This document shows, one piece after another, positions 49,493 to 64,000 of a DNA stretch of 64,000 bases. Positions within the stretch are counted from its first letter, which is position 1; every line of letters starts with the position of its first letter. Position numbers and translations under genes: made by a program. The DNA is taken from the NCBI RefSeq assembly GCF_020921035.1, contig NC_063153.1, positions 15,190,001 to 15,254,000 of the forward strand, given 5' to 3'. The stretch comes from Rhodamnia argentea (taxonomy: Eukaryota > Streptophyta > Magnoliopsida > Myrtales > Myrtaceae). Under the pieces are notes generated by a model that saw only the letters and a list, made by a program, of their open reading frames with translations, did not search any database and was not told the DNA's origin.

Positions 49493-49852
49493 AACAGTGA
49501 TGGTAATTGTAATTTTTTCTTTTACCGTTCTTCGAAGTTATGGCCATAATGTTTTATTTTTTTGCTTTTGAAACCATTTACCGACCTTGAAAAACAACGA
49601 TTATAATTTTTTACCGTTTTCTTTTGCTTCTCTATGTTGTCCTTCAAAATTGAAAATGAATTCATATCTGAGTTCAATCCTCGGAAGCTATCGATTTTAC
49701 TGATTTTCATTGTGAACATGTAAATATGACTGATTTGGGCTTTGCGGTTTCTAAAATTCACGAGAAAGTGTTTGTCTTTGCTTTTGACACTTTTTGGCTG
49801 ACTAGTTTGGTTGTTAATGAACACCATATGAATAAAGTTTTGATTAAAAGTA

Positions 49853-50293
49853 GGGAAAAAGCCACCAAAAATCCTAAATTATGTCTCATTGTGATATATT
49901 TATCCTAAATTTTTCTTTGTGACACAAAAAATCCTAAACTTATACGCATGTGACACATTTACCCCAAATTTATGCTCGTTGGACACGTTTACCCCAAACT
50001 TTTTATTGTGACACTAAAAACTCCAAACTTATAGGCATGTGACACATTTATCCCAAATTTTAAGGTAAATGTGTCACATAGATATAAGTTTAAGATTTTT
50101 GATGTCACAAAAAAAATATTTTTGGGTAAATATGTCACACGGATATAAGTTTAGGGCTTTTGATGTCACAATAAAAAGTTTAAGGTAAATGTGTCACATG
50201 AATAAAAGTTTGGGGTTTTTTGTATCACAAAAAAAAAAATGGGATAAATATGTTACGATTGACATAGTTCGGGGTTTTTGATGGTTTTTTCCC
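49853..50293. mobile_element. Mutator-like MITE with perfect 9-bp target duplication
   Basis: The element is 441 bp. The left end is GGGAAAAAGCCACCAAAAAT, and the reverse complement of the right end is GGGAAAAAACCATCAAAAAC. The pairing runs about 50 bases. It is flanked on both sides by TTAAAAGTA (49844-49852 and 50294-50302). A 9-bp duplication is diagnostic of Mutator superfamily insertion. The interior is a palindromic array of TGTGACACATTTA(C/T)CC and TCCTAAACTTATA phrases, inverted about the centre. There is no coding capacity. Confidence 0.85.
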
Positions 50294-50504
50294 TTAAAAG
50301 TATGTGACTTACCCGTTAAACCGATTAGACCTATAGTACTTCTACCTTGATTACTTTGCTAAATAGCATATTGTGAGGTAGGTTATTCGGTTGATCGACT
50401 AAAAGTTCAAACTGTTAGATGCAAGTGTGCTTTAGTATTTAAATATTATAACAATATAGTTAAAAAACTATTCTAGCTAGAGGGATAACCGATTCAAATC
50501 CTAA

Positions 50505-51384
50505 GACTGTATTTGGTCATATAAATTTCTGATTAAAATTGGACTAGATAGGATAAGATAAAAAATTCAAACATTTTATCATATCCTATTTAGTGTTTGG
50601 TGAATTGCGGGGTCGGATAATCAAAGGCAAGGCGAGATTGAGATTGATTCTATTTTTTCGAAACATCGGGATGCTTTAGAAATTATCTAGTGATGAGTTC
50701 TAATGAGTAAGTTATTGTTAATAAAAAGTTTGTACCATCTAAATTCGAACATAGCATTGACGAAGCATACCGGGTAGAATTGGGGGTTTGATTTGGAGTC
50801 TAATCATTTGAGAAAGACCCGCTTGCCTTGCTCGGTGTCTTGTCGAGTGGGTAAATAAGTATCGAACAATCTAATTATTCAACAAATTTTCACAAGTTAA
50901 AGATGCACTCATGCAAGTCGTATAATAGAGCTACCTTGAACGTCGATGATGAACCTTGAGTTCTTCATAACATGTCGAGTCCCTCTCAAATGTTGAAAAG
51001 GTTCAAGAAGTTAAAAAACGAAGGATGTGATATCATATCATGTCAAACAATCGATTAAAGAACAAGGTCATAGAGATACCCGACTTTACGGTTGGATACC
51101 CTAGCGCCACCATAGAGGTGGCCACACTTGACGGTCACCATCACCAGAGAGGCGGCTCTGCATATATTATCGTATCTTCTCTCTTGAAGTTGTGATTGTA
51201 GGAAAAACCCGATTCTCCTTGTATTTGCTCTATTAAGAAATCTTATCCTCGTCTATCCTACACCCCCCAAGGATTTTTTTTATCATAGCTATTTCCTCTA
51301 TATATCCTCATTTATCATACCAAACACAAGATAGGATTAAAATATATTCTATCATAGATTATATTCTGACAATCAAATGCAGCA
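50505..51384. mobile_element. PIF/Harbinger-like non-autonomous element, about 880 bp
   Basis: The left end is GACTGTATTTGGTCA, and the reverse complement of the right end is TGCTGCATTTGATTG. Sub-terminal GATAGGATAAGAT and ATCCTATC(T/A)TG motifs on the two sides are also inverted. TAA flanks both ends (50502-50504, 51385-51387), as expected for Tourist-type elements. The inside contains no transposase frame. Confidence 0.55.
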
Positions 51385-51403
51385 TAACAATTTTAACCAG
51401 AAA

Positions 51404-51945
51404 AATAATGAAAAAATTCCTAAATTTATTGCATTGATATCAATTCGGTCTTAAACCCTTCAATTGAACCAATTTAATAATAAACCTTTTGCATTTATAT
51501 CAATTTCGATCGAAATTGATGACATGGTCGCCGGCCAACCTACGTGATACGACCGGCCTTTCGTGAGCAAATTTTACCAATTTTTAAATACTTTTCTTTT
51601 TCTCTTTTATTTCATTTTGGTTGGCAAGGGTTGCTAAGCCCTCGACTCCATTGCTTGGCGATGGTTGGCCTGGGTCAAGGCTGCAACCCTCGCCAACCAA
51701 AATGAAAAGAAAAAAATAAATACATAAATAAAAGAATACATTTCAAAAAATGGTAAAACTTGGATACCTATTGTGCCACGTACAACAACCAGCATCCTTG
51801 TTAATGATTTCTAGTTGAAATTGACCGGATTAACTAAATTGGTACAAATATAAAAGATTTAGGACTAAAGTAGTCAAATTGAAAGGTTTATGATTAAATT
51901 ATTACCGATACAATAGATTTATGATTTTTTTTTTTGTACTTTTCT
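51404..51945. mobile_element. Fold-back element, family A, with an inner hairpin
   Basis: The outer arms carry family A phrases (CTTAAACCCTTCAATTGA and GATTTAGGACTAAA). In the middle, TTCATTTTGGTTGGCAAGGG and its near-complement CCCTCGCCAACCAAAATGAA form a second inverted pair around a GC-rich loop (51625-51706). This suggests either a nested insertion or capture of host sequence. Confidence 0.6.
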
Positions 51946-52060
51946 CAATTTTTACCGTAAAAAGTTCTTTTATGAATACATGAGATTTTGATTTTTTTTT
52001 TCTTTTTAGTTTTCAAGATAATAACAAAAGGCTGGAAAAACAATAAATACACAGGATAAA

Positions 52061-53283
52061 TCATGTGATTGACCTCCAAAGAAAAAAATATTTATCGTCA
52101 TCACTTAGTGGAAGAACAAAGAAAATGGATAAGGCGGCGTGGCCGGTCACTGCCGCGGCCACTTCTCCGAGGTACCTCGATTGCCATCCACTATCGACAC
52201 CGCCGCCAAATCCACTCGAGCCATGTTGCTGGGGCAACACCGCCACAGCTCCGACGCCGCCGCCGCCGCCGCCGCCACCTCCGGCAGCCGGCGGAAGCGA
52301 CCAATTAGCCATCGCAGGCTCGCATGCCACGCCAGCAACTCGACCAGCGCTCACGACCTCCCACCTCGGCATCCCCAGACTTCCATTAGCAGCGCGCCAG
52401 TTGGGCACAACAAAATTGGTCTCCTGCGGCGGTCGGGAATGGGTCTCGCCGCCATCTTTCTCTTCTTCATCTACGGCAGAATTGGCCACATCCAGCGCTC
52501 TGGTGAAGGAAGAAGGCGACGACGGCGACGGCGACGGCGACAGTGACGGTGGCGAGGATAAGTCAGAGGAAGAGGACGATTTCAACGATCCCCTTTTCTT
52601 TTCACACAGCAATTGCCTCGTCCTGTCTTTCTCAACCATCATCCTCAGAACCAACTGCGGGTCCTCCACGACCTTGTGCAGGAACTCCATCATCTGGTAG
52701 GGCCTCCGCTCCGTGGCCTCCAGCCTCTTGCTCATGCCTTGAAGCTCTTGCTCCAGCGTCCTTTGCTCTTGTCTCAGCCTGCTTATCTCCACGGCCACGT
52801 CGTCTTCATCCTCCACCTCCCCACAACTGTTCATCGACTGTGGATGCGCAGCAGAAGTGCTGCTGGGGTTGTGCTTCCTCCTCGCTATGCTGCTCAAAAG
52901 ATGGGTTTGGCCCCTGAGGAAGTATTCACTGGCGAACTCCCACTTGTCCGGATCGACCTTCTTGAAACCCTAAACCGCATAAAGAACGAAGATGAATTTA
53001 CTTTGGTTAAACTAAAACTCAATCTGTCGGTTTGGACATTTCGTGGAGCGCTTACGTAGGTGTTGAGCTGGCGAACGAAGCTGGAGAAGTTGCCGTGCTT
53101 GAAATAAGCGGGCAAGATCCTGAGAGAGAACTCGAGAGGGTCCGTCACGATGAAGCTGTTGTTGGCTCTGCCCCACCTGACCAGGCCATCCGTCGCCGGG
53201 TCGCTGACCATGTGGTAGGTCTTCGCGACGAACGGCGCCACCGCGTCGTCGCCTCCGCCCCCGCCGCCGCCGCCTCGTTCCAT
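52061..53283 (-). CDS. HSFC1: Class C heat shock transcription factor (HSFC1-like), 2 exons, probable 1-bp insertion near the 3' end
   Basis: HSFs bind heat shock elements as trimers. Class C members lack the AHA activation motif and act in cold, drought and heat responses. Exons are 53283-53056 and 52969-52061, with the intron after Leu-Asn-Thr-Tyr ([18 protein letters not shown]), the conserved HSF position. The DNA-binding domain covers about residues 15-110 ([37 protein letters not shown]), and HR-A/B heptads cover about 135-190 ([17 protein letters not shown]). A Gly9 run lies near the C-terminus. As read, the protein is 378 residues and ends in an unusual hydrophobic tail ([20 protein letters not shown]). 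In the next frame the same DNA encodes [11 protein letters not shown] then stop (52105-52107), matching the conserved PPYPFSL end of HSFC1 proteins. Removing one base in GGCC at 52141-52144 would join them to give 363 residues. The start MERGGGGG is preferred over an upstream in-frame MCFAARQ. Confidence 0.93.
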
Positions 53284-53378
53284 CTGTCGAGCTGCAAAAC
53301 ACAACTAGAAACCAAAGAAGAAGAAAGGGAAAAGGCAAGTTTTTTTTTTTTACCGGAACGGCGAAGCTCCGCTCGGAG

Positions 53379-53386
53379 TATTTATA
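53379..53386 (-). promoter_or_regulatory. TATA box of HSFC1
   Basis: TATAAATA on the minus strand, about 96 bases before the ATG. Between it and the ATG an imperfect heat-shock-element-like array (GAGCTTCGCCGTTCC) is visible, too weak to call. Confidence 0.55.
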
Positions 53387-53462
53387 GATAGCAAAGATCG
53401 CAGTCCTCAGTTGATGGAGGGGATAACGGTGGCTCAGATCTGAACGGCTCCGATTTTGTCGC

Positions 53463-53484
53463 CACGTGACACGGGACCCACGTG
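53463..53484 (-). promoter_or_regulatory. Paired G-box/ABRE sites upstream of HSFC1
   Basis: Two CACGTG palindromes at 53463-53468 and 53479-53484, in contexts GCCACGTGAC and CCCACGTGGCC, about 80-105 bases upstream of the TATA box. They fit ABA or light input through bZIP or bHLH factors. Confidence 0.5.
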
Positions 53485-53718
53485 GCCGGAACCCCTTGCT
53501 CTCTCCCGCCTCTCTCTTTTATCAACGCCATCGTCACCGTCATGGTCCAACGCTCAGATACTTGCATTTGGAATGACTTCCCCCACGCGCGGATCTTCGC
53601 GTTTGGAGGCGCGTTGAAATATTAACATAAGGTAATTGTCCAAAAACTGTTTTTTGGACGCCATCGTCACCGTCACGTTACGATGATTTTTTTTCTCGAA
53701 AACGTTCTCCTTTCGGAA

Positions 53719-54067
53719 GGGATAATTGTCCAAAAAATTTGAAATTGTACGGCAGCCAATTCAGTTGTAAACATTTTAATTGTGCCAATTTAGTCCTAAA
53801 TAGTTTGACGGCTTGTCAAATTAATCATAAACATCTTAATCTTATTGATTTGGTCATAAAATTTTTAACAATTGTCCAAATAATATGTGTAGGATTAAAT
53901 TAGCAAAACTTCAAAAGAGTTAGTACCAAATAAATTAAATGAAAGGTTTGGGATTAGTTGACAAATCGACAAAATATTTAAGGCTAAATTTTGTATAATT
54001 AAAAGATTTTGGAGACCGAAATGATCATCGTACAATAGATTTTATAACTTTTTTTACAATTTTTCCT
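53719..54067. mobile_element. Fold-back MITE-like element, family A, with imperfect target duplication
   Basis: The left end GGGATAATTGTCCAAAAAAT pairs with the reverse complement of the right end, AGGAAAAATTGTAAAAAAAG. Phrases CCAATTTAGTCCTAAATAGT and their inverted forms fill the arms. Flanks CTTTCGGAA and CTTTCGAAG look like a 9-bp duplication worn by an indel. The element lies in the distal HSFC1 promoter region. Confidence 0.65.
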
Positions 54068-55892
54068 CTTTCGAAGGATAGAAGTCAACTCGATCAATTC
54101 GGTTAGTTTCGTGCGCCAGCGCAGATCGGCATCGCCCGTTACCGTTCGTGACGAACTAGGCCCGGCGAAGGTTATTCCATGGCCTAAGGCCTTTCTTCTT
54201 TTTTTTTTTTTTTTAATCGTCCCACACTCCAAAAAAGTGTTGCCCTAAAGTCCTTTTGCCCGCACCAAAACATGTTAGGGAAACTACAAACAATCGGCAA
54301 TGATAGGTTGTTTGAGCCAACCTATGAGCACTCACTACTATATGGAGTAAAGAGAAATGCGACTTTTGACGTGTCGCGAGAATCAAGATGCTTGGCACTA
54401 CGCCAAGATGGGTCATGGGGCTTATTAAAATATTTGGATAGGGGCAGGAAGATATTTTCTCAAAGTTAAGCTTTGTTTATTAAAAAGTTGCTCAAATTTC
54501 TAATTAGGGGAAAAGGGATGAGGACAAAGAAGTGGCAATCAATGTATAGCGGCTCTTCTCTAAGTGTTCTTAGAGGACAATCTTTAGGTGTACTTTAACA
54601 GTTTCAACATTGGTTTTTGGGAAAAGCATACATGGTTTGTCCTATGTCAATGCCAAGCCCCCATTATTCAGTTTACAATAAAGGTTAAGGATGGAGGAGG
54701 AGCGAGGTGTGAATATGCCCAACGCCCGCTCTAGGAATGGCTAGGGTTTCGAAAGAAAATGCCGTTCGCTCAATGGAGAAACGGAAACGAGTATAAAAAA
54801 ATTTCGAGGGCCAACAACTGAAGCATTTGCTTTCAAAGTAGCAAGAATGAAGAGCAATAGCATCGATCGGTGTGAGAGAGTTGGAGCCGAAAAAGAGGAT
54901 TCCTCGTCTCTTTCGCCCATTAAAAACTGTGCACAAGATTCTCATCTCACACGGCTCTTGAGTGATAAAATAAAGAAAATTGTTTATTTTAGATTACCTT
55001 TTTTCGTGTATGTATGACACGGAATCCATTTAATTTCTCAAAAGCATTACTAATACGCAACTTTTCGAGAAATCATTTATCAATGGTTGTGAACGACTAA
55101 TTTGCTTAAACAAATTTCGACCTTGGTAATGGTTATTCTGTGTTAGTTCACGCCATAATTTCTTGCCTCATTGCTACGCCTAATCGAACTCTACATTCAA
55201 AAATCGATTGTCATCAAAAGGTATTGGGCGACATTAATCAAATTTTCCACGAATTTTCTAGCAGCAAATATATATATGTATGGGCATATGTTTGATTAGA
55301 CTCAATATTGGCTATATTTGAAAAACCCAAAGATCATATTCGCGATTTTTTGAAGCTTCCGATCACTTCTTTCTTTTCCTACAAAATCCGTGAAAATAAC
55401 ACGGCATTTCAAAACGTCGAAAGTTCGATGGAAAGAAATATAACGGTCATGCTCATTGATGATTGCGGGGCTTTTATTTATGCTAATGTCGGGAATAAGA
55501 CAACCTAAAAATGGACAACAAAATTCATTTTTTGTTTTGGAAAATGAGGGAGGATGAGAGAACAAAATAAGAGGGTTGGCGTAGGGGGCACGCGCCTGTA
55601 AAGAGCGTGGGGAGTGGGAAGAAGTACAAGAGAGGCAAGTGGGAACCAGTCAGGGAGCGCAAAAGAGCGGGCCCAACAGTGGCCTAAGATTCGGGTTGAC
55701 ATGGGAATCAGATTTGCTTTCTAGGGTCAGACCGACGTGTCAACGTACCGTATTGCCACGTGGCAGTTCATTTTGATTTGGATTTGGGCATACATAGCCT
55801 TTTCTTTTAGTCTTTTTTTTTTTTTCTTTTTCAGATTTTGTCTAGGTGACACAATAATTCACAAATCACTAGCGGGAAGAATGCGGATAGGG
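54068..55892. other. Intergenic stretch without recognised gene
   Basis: AT-rich with short frames on both strands and no domain. A single ACGTG-type site (GCCACGTGGCA) sits near 55751. No inverted ends are evident. Confidence 0.45.
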
Positions 55893-56311
55893 AGAAAATT
55901 ATCCCAAAAATTTGTAAATATATTATATGGGGTCAATTCAGTCCTAAAATTTTTAACTCGACCACTTTAGGGATACCGGCACATTGAAAAAAAAAAAGAA
56001 AATTAAAATAAAAAAATTGATTAAAAAATAAAAAAAATTATTGACCTCGGAGCCAGCCACACCACTTACGTTGATTGGCACCGATTGGACCATCATATTT
56101 GCGATTTCTAGCTAAAATTAAACGGAAGGACAGTTTAAAACTAACTTGGTAAAAACTCAAGAGATTTAGAACTAATTGGTATAATTGAAAGGTAAATGAT
56201 TAAATTGATGAATTGTTAAAAGGTTTGTAACTAAATTGGTACAATTAAATGGTTTGTGATTGAATTGACCGTCGTACAATATGTTTAAAGACTTTTTGGA
56301 CAATTTTGTTG
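55893..56311. mobile_element. Fold-back MITE-like element, family A
   Basis: The left end GAGAAAATTATCCCAAAAAT and the reverse complement of the right end (ACAAAATTGTCCAAAAAGTC) pair imperfectly. The right arm has four family phrases of the GGTTTGTAACTAAATTGGTA type. The left arm is eroded by A-rich slippage (55986-56040). Flanks TGCGGATAG and TGTGGATCG may be a degraded 9-bp duplication. Confidence 0.6.
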
Positions 56312-57239
56312 TGGATCGAGTTGTCGCGATTTCGTTTACTTAATAATTACTAGCAAAAGAGAGGTGTGCGTACATTCATGTGCGAGTTATCGTGCTCAAA
56401 CTTGACATGCTAGATTTAGCTCAAAAAGACTAAATGTGTAAAAAATAAGGATAACAGATTATGTGATTTCACATATTATTTCCATGCTCATATTTCAAAA
56501 TGTATAGGATATCAACATTGGAACTCACTTATCAAAGTTCATTCTCCGATTCATTTTCCCTTGACTCGACCATCTTGAGTAGAATTGGCGAGGAAAAACT
56601 ATTACAATGGTAAAACCAGACGTCCGATGAACTTTCTTTACATTTTCTCGAATTATATAAGTCGAATAATCCACGTAAATTCCGTAACTCGCCAACTTTC
56701 TTCTTCTTCCGAGTTGTGAACTCGAGTCGACCCCTGACCTCGCCCTCGAACCACCTTTCTCCATGTTCACATTGTCATCTACTCCGCAATCGGACGGTGC
56801 ATCGAACTTTTCTAATTAGGTTCAACAGCGCAGTGCTTGCTGATGCCATTGTGCACATCATTCAAAAAGTCCACACGAACTATAAAAAAAAGGGAGGGGT
56901 CTTGCCCCCACCGCAAAAGTTCAATTATTTCCTCGCGCGACACGTGTCTCGACGCCATTCGTCGTACATTCGCTTTCTTTGTGGCAACTCCAACAGTGGA
57001 AGCGTCCTCATCATGCGCCCTGGGGAGAAGGCAGCGCTGGCTTTTTTTGGCATCTTCAACAAGATTGTGATATTTGAGTCGCAATTAAATTTGGTATGGT
57101 TGGGCGGCCAATGGGATCGCTTGCGCAAGATTTGGCATGAGATCCTGACCCTCTGTTCCTGTCCTTTTCCTCCCCGATCTAGAGTTTGACGAACAACTCC
57201 TAAGCAAAAATGTCCAAAAATAATTTAGAGATGGCATGA

Positions 57240-57830
57240 CCAATCATCTCCTGTTCGTCTCTCTCATTGGTCAGTCACTGTCAAGGTTAAACCGACTTCA
57301 ATTGGTGAGGGAGAGCTTATCTCTGATCTTGATATTGATCCCCAAGCTTTCCCTTTTGGTGAGGGCAAGTGGGATGGGACAGGGATGATGGCTGTCTTGC
57401 AATCTGATGAATGTTGCATTGCACATAAGAGAACAAAGGAAAGGTCAAATGCTGGGGGACAAGGATCCGAGTTTATGAAGAGTGAAATTAAGATTTGAAA
57501 GAGACTTGGGACTTGAAGATTCATGGGTTTTCTTAACCGTGAAGATTGTCCTATTTGTTTTTGTTTTTTTGTCGCCAAAGGGGTGCATGATGCCTCGCGT
57601 CTCCCGTACTTCGACATTTGTTCTTTCGAGGACAGGACTATCTTCGTATCTGGACAATTTGGGAGTTGTGTTTCAGATGATGTCGCATGTCGAAGGGAAC
57701 ACCGAACAATTTTGGGTAAAAGTTGGAGCCTTAAATTGCTTTCGAGTGGTTGAGTCCTCGGCCAGCATGGTAGTTGGGTCCGGCAAGAAAGCGGTTTCGA
57801 CTTATATATGGGGAATTTGATATGAACTTA
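57240..57830 (+). other. Coding-like fragment, unidentified
   Basis: A plus-strand frame without an initiating Met (about 57260-57497) reads VTVKVKPTSIGEGELISDLD and on to QGSEFMKSEIKI before a stop. Another frame follows at 57523-57753. Composition is more coding-like than its surroundings. I recognise no family. It could be a relic of a transposon or of a host gene. Confidence 0.2.
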
Positions 57831-58138
57831 TCCTCTTTAACACCATAAATCACCCGTGAGATGCACCCGTGATACGGGCAAAATCATCATTAGGACCATC
57901 ATACTAGCAGATCATCGGTTGACATAGCTAGCGTTGAAAAGAAGATTGTCGAGTTCAATTCCAATCCAATTACACTGTCTCACAACCCAACAACAGATTC
58001 ATACAAGTATGAGTCAGCTTCCGTGCTTCCTTCGAAAGCCTATTTAATACTTAGTTATACGAACCTTTCATCGGTCCATACGTCCGACGCCAATCCATAC
58101 AAATAGCATTTTTGTCGAGGCAACATTTCATGAATGGG

Positions 58139-58494
58139 AAATAACACAAATGGTTTCTTAAATTTGGCTTCATGTGCAATGTGATCTATGAACTTTTAAT
58201 TTATTCAATATGATAATTCAACTTTTAATATATATTCAATTTAGTCCCTATACTATACGAAAATATTCAAAGTCTCCTTGAACTTGAATTAATAAAATGA
58301 TAATATTGAATATCTTATAGTCTAGGAACTAACTTGAACATATACAAAAATATAGAGATCACATTGAATAAATTAAAAGTTTAGGAATGACATTCTACAT
58401 TAAGCTAAAGTTCGAGGACCACATTGAAAAAATTCAAAATTCAAAGACCATATTGCACATCAAGCTAAATTTCAGGAACCATTTGTGCGATTAT
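58139..58494. mobile_element. Palindromic MITE, about 355 bp, third fold-back family
   Basis: The left side CACAAATGGTTTCTTAAATT (from 58145) and the reverse complement of the right side CACAAATGGTTCCTGAAATT (up to 58487) match over roughly 50 bases, including TTCATGTGCAATGTG against TTGATGTGCAATATG. The interior repeats ATTCAAT(A/T)T-type phrases. It is non-coding and lies about 0.55 kb past the 3' end of the kinesin gene. Confidence 0.75.
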
Positions 58495-59047
58495 TCTTTT
58501 TTGAAGCATGCACTTTGGTTCACCTAACTTACAAATCAGGTAAGTCCCGCCAGATTTAATAGTTCAAATGAACTCGCAGCATATGTACTCAATCCAATCA
58601 GATTTTTACTTCAGATAACACCAAACTTTTTTACGCCACATTTCTAATCCGTCTATGGTTTGAGCTGAACTTCCGCCAGCCTCGTCGTGTCAGTGCCATT
58701 CCCTATCTTTTCCACAGATTTGGACGAATATAAATTTCCTCAAGTTCAGTCGAACAAAAGAGATGAACTTCAGCTCATTCGAACGACACTGTCGTTGCCC
58801 ACCAAGAAATCACTCGCAAACTCATCCACTCTATATTTCATTTTCATGGCAGCTCAAAGGGTGCATAATTAACAGAAGAGGCAAATCAAGCTCCGTGTAA
58901 CTTGCAAGTCGCGACACAATTAAGTTACTAAAAGCACGATAAGGAAGCAGAACACAAAACCGCATACCGACCTCAGATGATGCACCAGACTTGAAACTAA
59001 CAAGCCCCTGCCAACCAGGACAACTAGCTGTCCTACTTCCGGTGAAC

Positions 59048-62944
<3,897 letters not shown>

Positions 62945-63250
62945 CTCCTCCGGTCTCCGACCAGTCGATCGATCACGATTCAACCTCCCTCTCTCTCTCT
63001 CTCTCTCTCTGTGGAAATCCGCCGGCCGTCGACGGAAGTGGCGAAACTGGACGGCGAGGTCTGTTACAATAAAAGCCCCCACCGAGAAGTGGAGTAGCTC
63101 AAAGAAGGAAGAAAGCTCGCCGGGGAGAGAGAGAGAGAGAGAGTGGTAGTTGTTGCAGTCTTGCACGAGAAGAGAGAGAGAGGACGGAGAGACAGAGACT
63201 TGCGAACTGGTTTTTGAAACGGAACGCCCGGGGATGGATTCGTACCGCAC
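62945..63250 (-). promoter_or_regulatory. Kinesin-13 5' leader with CT repeats
   Basis: The plus strand shows (CT)n at about 62988-63010 and (GA)n at about 63127-63142, within 200 bases upstream of the ATG. Such repeats are typical of plant leaders and core promoters. The region happens to stay open in the gene's frame, which can mislead automatic start calling. Confidence 0.45.
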
Positions 63251-64000
63251 GCCTAGCTACGCGCCCCGGAGATTTCGAACGCTCCATCCGGTTTGAATTC
63301 GGGCCCATCGTGAGCCCCGCGGTTCGACAGGCCGACCCGGGGGAGTCGAGAGCCATGATGGGTTCTTCGACCGATCCGATTTCTAGCACCGACAATGCAT
63401 GCCACTTCTTCATTTAGTGAGTTATTATCAAGGAAAAGCTGTCGACTACAATCGAAAATACTCTGCCAAAATCACCCGACGTTGTACATTCATTCCTAAA
63501 GCTCGCGGATTGATCGCTCGAGACTAGATGCTGAGTTCACTAGACATAGCGATGTTCACATTGTGGTGCATGTAATAATTGTTGATAGTTTTTTTTTTTT
63601 TGTGTAAAACAAATAAAAAAAAATACCTTGTCCTTTGTTGGAAAAGAAATGAGCATGTCAGGCAATATTGAAGACCATGGGTTAGAATGACAGATCTACT
63701 ATACCCGATATCCTATTTGAGACCTTGTTATAATCTCAAAGTCTAATTCCATTTAAAAAAAAAAATCCTCCGAATTATTATTGTTATTATTATTATTATT
63801 TTTTTTTGCAAAACAAATCGACCCTCACATTAATTCAGATAAAAGAAACGAGCCTATTTTAGAAAACTTTTTTTGTACATGTTTTATTCCCACATATATT
63901 CCAAAGATCTTTAGCGGATGTTGGTATTTATTTATTTATTTATTTATCTTTATTTATTTCAATATTGTCATTTATTTATGTGCAGGCGCTGCGACTGGCC
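63251..64000. other. Upstream flank of kinesin-13, no gene recognised
   Basis: GC-rich for the first 150 bases, then AT-rich, with simple repeats: ATT units near 63778-63800 and TTTA units at about 63925-63950. No coding segment is recognised before the window ends. Confidence 0.5.

Noticed and set aside
62945..63250. In-frame N-terminal extension of kinesin-13 to an ATG at 63250
   Set aside because: It is encoded by CT/GA repeats and lacks family similarity; the known plant kinesin-13 start pattern begins at MNAVGRQMSRSG.

Overview
The window is nuclear DNA from a flowering plant. Its genes have short spliced exons with GT-AG borders, long AT-rich spacers, many simple repeats and plant-only gene families. 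A TIR-NBS-LRR relic points to a eudicot. The species cannot be fixed from sequence alone.

Layout, left to right: (1) 322-3466, minus: a complete seven-exon Rab7/RABG3 small GTPase. (2) 6746-10283, minus: an eight-exon PERK1-type proline-rich receptor kinase with one apparent single-base loss in exon 1. (3) 10.3-19.4 kb: no recognisable gene; microsatellites, a long poly-A tract and degenerate repeats. (4) 19504-21290 and 26684-28450, plus: two tandem polyol/monosaccharide H+ symporter (PLT) genes sharing one intron position. (5) 28.5-36.5 kb: duplicated segments and fold-back elements. (6) 36539-37337, plus: an intronless OVATE family (OFP) gene with two apparent frame breaks. (7) 37.4-52 kb: a TIR-NBS-LRR relic (43313-45384) whose NB-ARC kinase-2/RNBS-B/GLPL blocks are reiterated, a 51-bp minisatellite, several MITE-like elements (one with a perfect 9-bp target duplication) and a cluster of five CACGTG boxes with no obvious gene. 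(8) 52061-53283, minus: a class C heat shock factor (HSFC1) whose conserved C-terminus lies in another frame. (9) 59048-62944, minus: a complete twelve-exon kinesin-13, with a GC-AG intron in its P-loop.

The genes do not form a functional cluster. They act in vacuolar traffic, cell-wall-linked signalling, polyol uptake, growth repression, stress transcription and microtubule depolymerisation. Only the two PLT genes are related by descent.

Four apparent single-base indels in three otherwise well-conserved genes (PERK, OFP twice, HSFC1) suggest either local assembly error or recent decay. I found no obviously novel multi-gene system. The most unusual material is the reiterated NB-ARC relic, the abundance of fold-back elements and the orphan G-box cluster.
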